Below, piece by piece: positions 55,410-64,000 of a stretch of 64,000 nt of DNA. The notes below the pieces were generated by a model. It ran no database searches, had not been told where the DNA came from, and worked only from the letters and a program-made list of their open reading frames with translations. The DNA lies in the NCBI GenBank assembly GCA_038049695.1, contig CP142452.1, forward strand, positions 35,638,501 to 35,702,500. The letters run 5' to 3'. Positions within the stretch are counted from its first letter, which is position 1, and every line of letters starts with the position of its first letter. This DNA comes from Cinnamomum chago. Taxonomy: Eukaryota > Streptophyta > Magnoliopsida > Laurales > Lauraceae. The translations under genes and the position numbers were made by a program.

Positions 55410-56860
55410 CTTGCAGCGTCTCCCGAACACGAAGACATCAGGAGGATTCTCCCGCTCCTTCAAGCCAAGGACTTCGGAGTAACCATTCCTCCGACTCTTC
55501 ATCCAAAAGAATGAGCTCCAGCTCAGTCACCAAGACGATATCCTCATTCGACTCTCGAAGAATGAACGTCCTGGTTACAAATGCTGGGCAACCTCCACAG
55601 CATGATGACGTAACAGCACGCATCCAGCAGTTGGAGCAAGGACAACAGAGAATTGAGGCTCTGATGGAAAATCTCCTCCTTACTTTCCAGCGTCCACTAA
55701 ACAATGAAGCTCCTCCGTGTCATCAAGGTGACGAGGAAAACAATGAGCCACGCACCCTTACTAAAAAGGACGTCGACGATATCCTCGCTATAGCAAAAGA
55801 AGAGGATACGCTGAAGGAACATGGGATCAAGCCACCATATCCCTTATAGATGGACTCGGTTCCGTTCCCTGCAAAATTCAAACAACCTACTCTCCAGACA
55901 TATACGGAGAAAGGTTCAGCCAGACAACATGTCATCCACTTTAAGATCCTGGCGGGAGCTATCGTGGATCAAGATGCCCTCAAGATCCGACTCTTTGCAA
56001 GTATCCTAAAAGGTACGACATTCGATTGGTACTCCACTCTACCGGAGGACTCCATTCAAAATTGGGCCATGCTGGAAACACGCTTCCTCACCCACTTCAA
56101 AGGTGAAGACCACCCTGTCACCATGGCGCAACTCTGTAGCCTAAAACAGGGAGAGAATGAGTCAACATACGACTTTATTCATAAGTGGAAGGCAATGACG
56201 TACAAATGCTCAGATGTATTGCCACAAGCATCGCTCGTTGACATCTGCCGTAACAACATGAGAGCAAGGATCTGCTCCATGATTATCAGCAACAAATCAA
56301 AAAACCTGGGAGAACTCCTAGAAGCAGCTATGGAGGCTGAAACGGTGATCAAAGACCTCAACAGTCAGAAATCATCAAAGAAAGAGCCGACTGCCATTGC
56401 GACCTCGAAACCAAAGAAAAAGGAGGTTCTTAATGTGCAAACCAAGTCAGCTCCTCCGAAGCCAAAGAAAGCTGAAAACAAAACTGTAGGTAAGAAACCT
56501 GAACTCTCTGATGCCTTCAAAGAACGAGTAGAGAAGAAATACCCGTTCGATGAAGACGTTGAAGAAATCTTTGAGGCTCTCGTAGCAAATGGTAAACTCA
56601 TCTTACCTGAGCCCACAAGACCGAGAGATGTTGGCAAAACAAATGATCCCCGGTATTGTTCATACCATCAGATGATCTCGCATCCTCTCAATCAATGCTT
56701 CGTTGTGAGGGAGAAGATCAACGAGATGTGGAAAAACGGAGTCATCACCTTTGACAAAAACTATGGGTCTGCCTCCATCAACATGGTGTCATATAAACAA
56801 ACTTCCAAGTCACCAAAGGAGAAGATCACTACTTCCTTCAAGGTGATAAAAGTGACCTAG
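55410..56860 (+). pseudogene. Element B gag
   Basis: A segment with VTARIQQLEQGQQRIEALME and TKKDVDDILAIAKEED leads into the gypsy gag core: DSVPFPAKFKQPTLQTYTEK, GSARQHVIHFKILAGAIVDQ, RLFASILKGTTFDWYSTLPE and WAMLETRFLTHF. After a lysine-rich stretch comes YCSYHQMISHPLNQCFVVRE, a zinc-binding-like C/H segment used by Tat-lineage gag in place of a CCHC knuckle. Structural role: capsid and nucleocapsid of the virus-like particle. Broken in a few places. Confidence 0.88.
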
Positions 56861-58560
56861 ACGTCCCAAGAGTTGGTTCCTTATCCAACATCAGACGGAC
56901 AACCCATATGGGTACATCCCGATCTCCTAGAAGATGAAAATCGGGAGATCGTCAAAACAAAGCCTACCGCTCAACAGCGAAGGCAAGCCAAGAGACAACT
57001 CCGCAAGCTCAAACAGCAGGAGAAGGCTCAATCAAAGTAGGAAGTCCCTGAAAAAGCAGATACCTCTTCTACTGCTTCACTGGGGGCAACGGAAGAATCC
57101 AAAACTTCAAAGGTGGTAAGAAAACTCACCTTTGGTGATTTCATGCCACCTCATTATAGAGATGAACCTACGTAGGGGGCATCATTCTCTTGCAACTCAG
57201 TAATTGGATTCCTTATCGATGGGTACGAGTCCAATGACACTGCCAATGATACCAATGAGTGGGAAGAATCCCTTGAAACAGGAGAATACCTCTCCGATGA
57301 GGAATGGATTCCCGAATCTCATCTTATGCCAGTGATTTGGTATAATCCGTATCAGCAAAAAGGATCCTGGTCTGATGATGAAGAAGACCAAGAGGCTGTT
57401 CAAGAAAGTGTTGTTGATCCAGCACAAGCAAGCGCTCTAGTGGAACCCAACACTGATGAACCACAAGGAGCAAATGACGAAGAAGATTCGGCCCCTACAC
57501 CCGATCTCGAAGAGTATGCGAGAATCTTGCAACGTCTTGCCATAGAGCAGGAGCAGCATCGCATCAATGAGCTTCGTCAAAATAAAAATCTTGAACCGGT
57601 AACTCCGAAAAATGAAGAAAACTGCTAGATTGATGATCCCCTCACATCTGAAGACGAGTCTAAATCTCAACAGTGCGTTGCTTGCAATGCGATAGTTCGA
57701 GATAAAGATGCCTCTGAAGCTTCATCTCCCGAGGCCTCAGATTCTCAGATTATGTCCGGTAGCACATCTCCTCAGATGACTTCCACAGAGATATCATCTT
57801 CTCCACCTTCGTCTCCTGAAATTGTGACGTTGGAACTCAAACCTCTTCCGGCTGATCATCTCGAAGAAGCTCCTGCCAATGAAGTTTTCTTCATTGAAAA
57901 TCCGGTCAACTGGTCCCAGATACCCGACCTCATAGGTGACGTCTGGACCGATGAACCGCTCAATGAAGAAGAAGAAGAGTTGCTGGATGTTGTCCAGGAC
58001 TTGTTCCGGGAAAATGCTCTATGCAACGCGATCACTGAAGATGACAATACTGCTACAAAGACGTCTTCAGCAAATGACAAGGATCAACCCCTTGATCCCC
58101 AGAGTGATCTTCCAAACGAAGACCTTTCTCCAGAAGCTTTTGAAGTTGGTAGAGGTACCTGCTCTGGCTGGGATTACCACAAAAACTACAACCAACCTTC
58201 TTCTTCCTATGGAAATCCTTCGGGAAAACAAGTTGTAAATGCCCCAAGTAGCAACAATAATGAAAATGCATGCCCGAAGGAGGCTTTCAAGTATGACTTG
58301 ATTGAGCACTTCAAACACATACCGGCACGATTGCACATCCTTGACTTATTACAAATGTCTCCACAAACTCGTGATAGTCTCATTTCAGAGTTGCAAAGGC
58401 TGAATGTGGATGTCGACAAACATGCCCCACAAGTCCTACAAATTGAAATGGACTATAGGGTCAAAAAATCAAATACTTCCTCAAAGGGAGAAAAGAAGAA
58501 AACTGAGGGATCAGGCATCGAATGCCTCTCGGTTCAAAAGGTAGCAAGTGCAACAATTGC
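56861..58560 (+). pseudogene. Element B acidic linker between gag and protease
   Basis: Coding-type DNA rich in Glu, Asp, Ser and Pro (SVIGFLIDGYESNDTANDTN, EEWIPESHLMPVIWYNPYQQ). It has no recognised domain. A basic segment QQRRQAKRQLRKLKQQEKAQ lies near 56970-57035. Such long linkers are usual in Tat-lineage polyproteins. Confidence 0.65.
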
Positions 58561-58579
58561 CTTTGATAAGGATGACCTC

Positions 58580-58960
58580 CTGTTAGGCGAGACAAAGCAT
58601 AACCGACCCTTGTACTTTACAGGATACATCAAAGAAATGCCAATACACAAAGTTCAGATCGACCCACATTCTGCACTCAATCTCATCTCTACTTCGGCAC
58701 TTGAAGAGCTGGGTATCCCACTTAGCAAGCTGAGTCACACGTCTGTATCCATCTTTGGGTACGATTAGAGCGCTCAAAGGCCTATCGGCAAAATCAGGTT
58801 CAAATTGCAAATCGGTGATCATATCTCTTAAGTCACTGTATACGCAATAAGAACCCCTTCATGCTACAACATCCTTCTTGGACGCCCCTGGATACATGCG
58901 AATAGTGTCGTCCCTTGAACTCTACATCAGTGCATCAAGTTCGTTGGCAATGACGGCTTA
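58580..58960 (+). pseudogene. Element B aspartic protease segment
   Basis: LYFTGYIKEMPIHKVQIDPH, SALNLISTSALEELGIPLSK and, later, YNILLGRPWIHANSVVPSTL. This is the order of a retropepsin-type fold as in gypsy proteases (flap and ILGRPW-like end). Fossil, broken. Confidence 0.8.
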
Positions 58961-59479
58961 ATACATCGAGTGTTTGCAGACAAAAATCCCTTCAAAGGCA
59001 AAGACGTCCATTTTACAGATGCTCAAATGTACAAAGATGATGGGAAGGAAAGGAGGAAGAAACAACACCCTTTGCTAAAAATCTCCGGAAAGATAAAGGC
59101 AAGGCTCCTCAGCAATCATCAGAAGAAAACAAACCTTTTAACAAAACCGAAGAGAGCATTCGTTCTCCCTTCGTTGTCTCCCTCAAACCTTCAAAGCCTT
59201 TGGTAATCACTACCAAGGCAAAGAAGACAAAACAAAAGGTTGGGGGCAAGTTCACTGTCTCCTTCGTGTCTATTATCCAAGACACAGACATGGACTCAGA
59301 GCCAGAAGACGATACATCGTCAAGCCAAGCTGATACTTAGCAAGTACAACCCGCTCTCACTCCATTGGAGACACCTGCCGACATAGAAGACCCTACGTTT
59401 GCTTCCTTCGTTGTGCCGACAACTTCGGCAGAAGAAAAGACGATCTTCTTCCACAAATTGGAAGCCTCTTCACCAAAAT

Positions 59480-59736
59480 CTTTGCTTGAACCTTTCCAAA
59501 ATGAAGGTATGCCTCAACTATTCCTATATAGTCCAATGACACAAGCTATCATGAAGAAACTGGGCTATGATGCTCAAAATCCAATCGGTTTGGGAGGTGG
59601 CCGTGGTATTCTAACACCATTGGAACCCACCATGACCAAAAGTCAACTGGAGGATTGGAAACTCCATCGTCACATAGACAAGTCTTCATACAGGTTAGGG
59701 TATGATCCTGACGCTCCCATGAGACAGTTCACATAA
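59480..59736 (+). pseudogene. Element B G-patch-like segment
   Basis: MTQAIMKKLGYDAQNPIGLG followed by GGRGILTPLEPTM. The spacing of aromatic and Gly residues (K-x-LGYD-x5-GLG-x2-RGI) fits a G-patch, an RNA-binding glycine motif also found after the protease in some betaretroviruses. It is followed by KLHRHIDKSSYRLGYDPDAP. Confidence 0.65.
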
Positions 59737-60072
59737 AGGCTACAAAGTCATTTCGCCGACCAAGCCTCAACATCTCGTGTCTATGAAGACATTGATCTCC
59801 TAGGATATCTCTTTGAGGAGTCACCCGCCAAGGATCCAGGAAGCTCTTCCGATTGGTACGATTTCTTTGACGATGAAGAGGAATTGTCCGATGACACAGA
59901 CGCATGATTTTCTAGTCCAGAAGAACCATCGTCTCCAAAAGAAGTACCTTACTTCGACCCAGTTTCAAGAGGTGATTGGGATCATCTCATTGCCAGTCTT
60001 GAGAAGAATACCAATCAAAAAGACCCATGGACGAAAACAAAGCCTAGGTCTGTAAATGCCTTTGGAACTCCA
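59737..60072 (+). pseudogene. Element B end of internal region
   Basis: Decayed coding DNA after the G-patch, including YFDPVSRGDWDHLIASLEKN, whose counterpart in element A lies near 25231-25320 just before RT. No RT or integrase follows; the right LTR begins at 60073. Confidence 0.7.
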
Positions 60073-62655
60073 TGTTGACACCAAAAGTGTCACTTTGCCT
60101 CTTCAAACATCAAGAAGCTATATGAAGTCACTTCCTACTACAAACGGGCAATGCTACTTTAAGCATCAGATCTTGTCAGAATCAAACAAAAACTGCAAGA
60201 TCCTTCAAGACAGCCAAAAGAGGAGTTCACATGAAGTTTCGGGCCATTTCGACATCATTTGACCCAACTTCACTCCTCCAACAGCTGAGCAGGCGCTCCT
60301 AGCGGCGGTGAAGCCAAAGAACCTGACGCACAAAACAAAGTACACGGCTGGCCCCAAGATGCCACCAGGAGGCTCTACATCAAGTTTCAGGCCATTTCGA
60401 CATCGTTTGGCCTAACTTCACTCCTCCGGCAGCCAAACAAGCGCTCCTGGAGGCGATGGCGTCGGAGACATCAAAACTTCGATCAGAGCCTATGGATGGT
60501 CTCAAAATACCTCCAAAAGGCTCCACGTCAAATTTCAGGTCATTCTGGCGACTTTTGACCTGACTTTGACGCTTCGAAAGAAAATCAAGCCTCATGGATG
60601 CGAGAACCATTGGGACCATTACTCATCAAACAGAGCACATGGACGGCTTCAACATGCTTCCAAAGGGCTGCACGTCAAATTTCAGGTCATTCCGACAACG
60701 TTTGACCCTACTTTGACGTTCCGAAATAAAATCAAGTTTTTTGGCAGCGGAGCACCTCGGGACCATGACATCCAAATTGGAGCTAATGGATCATCTCAAA
60801 ATGACTCCAATAGGCTCCCTGTCAAATTTCAAGTCAATCGGACATCGCTTGACCGCACATCAAAGCGCGATATCTTCCCCACGGCAAAATCAAGCCTAGC
60901 AGCGAGGGGACACCAAACGACTTCAAAAATCAAACAAAAGCCCATGGTTGGTCCTATCTACTGCTCAAGAGGCCTCACGTCAAATTTCAGGTCATTCCGA
61001 TATCGTTTGGCCTAGTTTCGACTCTTGACAAAAATCGACAACTCTGCGCGGCAAAGTCTTCGGCTTTTCCAAAAAATAGGAAACTTTGTGCTCTGATTTG
61101 CACGACTTCTCATCAGGTTTTCTTCAGGAGAATCAAGCAAAGAAATGAGGAAAAATGTCAAGAAAAATACAGGAGAAAAAAGAAACAAAAAGCTTGAAAA
61201 ACGACCGACAAAGCGGCGACCAAAGAGGAGAAATTCCCCCATGGTCACCGGCGACCCTGGAAATCCGGGTCGCCGGATTTCCGCTGGAAGACCCGTTTTC
61301 CATCCTTTCTCGCGTTTCGGGAGTTCTAACCCCTGTGATTTCCTGAAAATCTGATTTTTTATGCTTGGAAATGACTGATCTTTGTCTACATCTCGGATCT
61401 GTCGTCAAGAGCATGAAATCGTCATTGATCGCTCCAAGATCGCCAATCGGCCGACCAAGAAAGTACACTTCTGTCCGACCGATAGAGAAATCGACAAGAC
61501 AGATGGTACTGGCCTGCTGTTAGATGACTGAAGTTGTAAGATCATCCGACATTGATCAACATGAAGATCCATCATCAATCATCACAAGAAGAATTCCAAA
61601 AGACGCTGCACGGCATGCGACTCTTCAAATCCCCTGCGACCACTTAATGCTGTTAATTGACCCAACTAAATAAATGCGGTCATTAACTCATTATTTTGGA
61701 CGGCCTAATCAGATTCAAGGAAATGGGAGTTACAAGTCAAAGCCATCATGGCATTAAATCTATGAAACTCCTCTCATCATGGAGATTAAAGGCGATTAAA
61801 AGCCCATCATTCTCCATTGGCCAATCAGATTCAAGGAAAAAGAAGTTACAAAATCAAGAAATAAAAACTTATAACTCCTCCCATCATGAAGCTTTAAAGC
61901 CATCAATGCTCATAAACCCTCCTAATGGCTACCAAAAGCCTATAAATAGGAGATCATCCAGAAGCCCTGCTACTTTGAAGAAACTCTGTCGTAACAAACA
62001 CCAAAAGGTGATTGAAGTCCCTTGGGGGGCACTCCCCCCCAAGAAAGAGCCTTCTCTTATCCTAAACAACATGGCCAAGATGCGGCTCTTCAGCCCGTGT
62101 CTTCGTTTCTTATTAGGTATAGGACCTTCCTTTGGTCTTTATCCTCTAAAAAACTGAAGTCCAAGCCAAGCCAAAGAATCAAAGCATCAAGTGTTCTCAT
62201 CTGAAGGACGATGGCGAAGTCCATACATGACTTGCGACCGTCGATCTGAACGAGACCCCACAACCTCCTGAGAAGTCAGATTCCCTTTCTTGCTTTTCTA
62301 TTGTACTTTGTGTTTTCTTTAAGAGACAAAAAAAATCACAATTCTTGTCTTTCATTTTGATGAGGTTTGTAAATCGCCTTTCACGGCAAACAAAATCTCC
62401 TCTAACGGCCTAAAAAAAGTCTCTTTTCTTAAATATATGTGCAATGGAAAGCTAGAAAAAGGTTGATTTCCTTTCTACTTGCGAAGGTGGATCTCCGGAT
62501 CATCATTTCTAAATTTCAAGTAGAATAGAAAATCTGACATACCCGTACAAAAATGTTGATACCCTTTTTTCTCCCCCTTTCTTCCCTCCATTCGGCCTTT
62601 TCTCGGTGCCCCGGGGACGGATGGGAGAGGAAAGGAAGGAAGATCGGGTCCAACA
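60073..62655 (+). repeat. Element B right LTR (shared with B')
   Basis: About 2.58 kb, starting TGTTGACAC and ending at a CA before the probable primer site. It has six diverged ~148-bp units where the left LTR has five, and a TATA box at 61941-61948. It serves as the 3' LTR of B and as the 5' LTR of the next internal region. Confidence 0.8.
60117..61012 (+). repeat. Tandem array, six diverged ~148-bp units, in element B right LTR
   Basis: The conserved TTTGACC (or TTTGGCC) box ends at 60264, 60412, 60560, 60707, 60854 and 61012: intervals 148, 148, 147, 147 and 158 bp. Confidence 0.9.
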
Positions 62656-64000
62656 AGCTGGCACACCCGGTGGGACACCGTTCATTTGAGAACGTGATGC
62701 TTGAATTCGTAGGCTCCTTTCTAGTTGGTGGCCTATGTTGGATCTTGCATCCAAAAAAAAACATGAGATGAGATTTTTGGAAAATTTCTACCTTTGAACT
62801 TATTTCCATTCTTTCTCATTTCAAAAAAAAAAAAAAGAAATCTGATTTCTCTTTTTTGGATTCAATTTTGTGAAACTTTGATCCTCTCCTCTTTGAACTT
62901 GATAGCTCATAGAAATGTTTGCAGCTATTGTTCTTATCGGGGAATGGGCCATCTTTTCTCTTTGATGAATCTGATAGGGATTTCCAAAAGAAAAAAAAAT
63001 TAAAAAAAAACTCCTTCAAAACAAATATTCTTTTTTTTAATCAAATTTGAGAAAGTTTGGTCCCCTCCTTTTCGGATTTAGCGCTCGCAGAAATGTTTGA
63101 GCCCTTATTCAGATTGGAACACCACTCGTTCTTTTTGATGAATCCATAAAAAAAATAAAAAAAATTCAAAACCCACTAAGGTTGCACCAATTGCGTTCTT
63201 TGACCAAAGTGGATCTAAGAAAAGCCTTGTCCAGAGTGGGGACACAACTAGACTGTTCGAGGCAAGGATCCTCAAAACGGGTTCATTAAGTAATCCTACC
63301 CTTACCTGGGGGCTGATCTATCTACTAAGGTTTCATAAGACCGAATTGAAAACCTTTGTGTTCGTTTAAAAAAAAACAATTTTTTTTTAAAAAAGGAAAC
63401 TTAAAAAAAAAACGTCTTTTTGGGTTTACATTTAAGAAATCTTTGTTCATTCCCCTTCAGATTTAGCGCTCGCAAAAATGTTTGTGCCCTTTTCGGATTG
63501 GAACACCATTTGCTCTCTTTTATGAACCTGATTTTGACCTTTCAAAAAATCCCATCTTGTTTCCATTACAAGGATGCGATTTGCAACATTTGTGCCTAGC
63601 GGTGCTAGTACGCCCTTCCGGGTCTACTTATTCACGACCGACACATCTGTATCTCCAACCTTATATCATCTTACCTCGAGTGAACCTCGTTTCTCGGTAA
63701 TTTGAATTAAGGTCCACAATTGCTTCTAGCAGTCACGGGAACGCTCGCTTTGAGCCTCCTGTACTTGCGTTCAAAACAATTGTATCCTCTATGGATTTTT
63801 GCCTCATTCACCTCGCTTGGACAGGGCCAGGGTCCCTTGAGCGATTTGAAAAGGCAAAACCATAGTTCGTTCCCAATTATGATCACCGTGTTCTTGTGAT
63901 TACTAATGGACGTGGTCTTATTTCAGAAGTTTTCCAAAAACTAACAATGGCGCTTCATTGACCATCACTTTCAATGAGAACAAGTACCAACTCATGCTCA
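62656..64000 (+). mobile_element. Element B': second Tat-like leader and ORF start after the right LTR
   Basis: Directly after the right LTR come the same probable primer site (62659-62676), the same three-repeat leader (units about 62858-62985, 63039-63148 and 63421-63535) and the same first-ORF start (63947, with ITF-x-ENKYQL following) as after the left LTR. So a second internal region begins here and runs off the window. Confidence 0.88.

Larger units (their letters stand above)
43159..62655 (+). mobile_element. Element B: Ty3/gypsy, Tat-like, gag-protease parts only, carrying nested element E
   Basis: A + strand element with long LTRs at 43159-45672 and 60073-62655, a probable primer site, a repeated leader, a first ORF, gag, an acidic linker, protease and a G-patch segment. 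RT and integrase are not seen. Its first ORF matches that of element A, so both belong to one Tat-like group. Element E is inserted in the first ORF (47137-54609). The LTRs differ by eye by roughly a tenth of positions plus larger indels, so B is older than D, E and F. It is broken, with many breaks. The five bases before it are GTCCA; the partner lies beyond the window because another internal region follows the right LTR. Confidence 0.85.

Noticed and set aside
62646-62655. GTCCA next to the end of B's right LTR as the partner of the left GTCCA duplication
   Set aside because: The five bases lie just inside the inferred LTR end and are followed by the LTR-terminal ACA and then by the same primer site as after the left LTR. 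The region beyond is a second internal region, so the match is taken as coincidence.
1-64000. CRISPR arrays, tRNA or rRNA genes, operon-like clusters or defence systems
   Set aside because: The regular repeats found have diverged units in LTRs and no spacer logic; the tRNA-like matches are 14-15-base primer sites next to LTRs; all coding signatures are eukaryotic genes or retroelements.

Overview
This window is repeat-dense nuclear DNA of a flowering plant, most likely a eudicot or magnoliid; I cannot name the species. The evidence is remnants of two plant genes with introns, a plant-type chromomethylase and a plant GYF-domain protein, surrounded by the plant retrotransposon lineages SIRE, Angela/BARE, Athila and Tat, plus a CACTA transposon end and a LINE scrap. 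About 85-90% of the window is mobile-element DNA. I found no intact host gene, no RNA gene, no CRISPR array and no prokaryote-like operon.

Layout. 1-2758: host DNA with four exons of a decayed CMT3-like chromomethylase (805-1672, + strand). 2759-12992: SIRE-type copia element F (- strand, TSD AAAAA), which holds a solo LTR of the Angela family (5696-7455, TSD GAGAG). 12993-20030: host DNA with a LINE fragment (14200-14530) and a decayed GYF-domain gene (15208-20030). The GYF exon is split by a 3.2-kb TG...CA solo LTR (16152-19380, TSD AGCAC). 20640-21196: one CACTA end. 21198-24040: Angela-like copia fragment C without LTRs.

From 24041 to the window end lies a four-level nest. Tat-lineage gypsy element A (+) carries RT, two RNase H domains and integrase. 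It was entered by the nearly whole Angela/BARE element D (27384-36551, TSD GGATC) and abuts Athila element G (- strand, from 37989). G was entered at 43159 by Tat-like element B (+), and B was entered by E, a gag-only SIRE-like element (47137-54609, TSD CCATT). B's right LTR (from 60073) is followed by a second leader and first-ORF start (B'), so B forms an LTR-internal-LTR-internal tandem that runs off the window.

The host genes no longer work together. Each retains clear family signatures and carries in-frame stops or frame shifts. The CMT remnant belongs to the family that methylates CHG sites in exactly this kind of retrotransposon.

The best candidates for something undescribed lie in LTR promoter architecture. 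B's LTR holds a tandem array with a 147-148-bp period, close to the DNA length on a nucleosome core. Three copia families (F, E, D), with unrelated repeat sequences, each carry a cluster of short palindromes starting roughly 10-35 bp upstream of the TATA box. A 17-mer containing one such palindrome is shared by F's LTR and D's leader. All of this was read by eye; no alignment, folding or database search was run.
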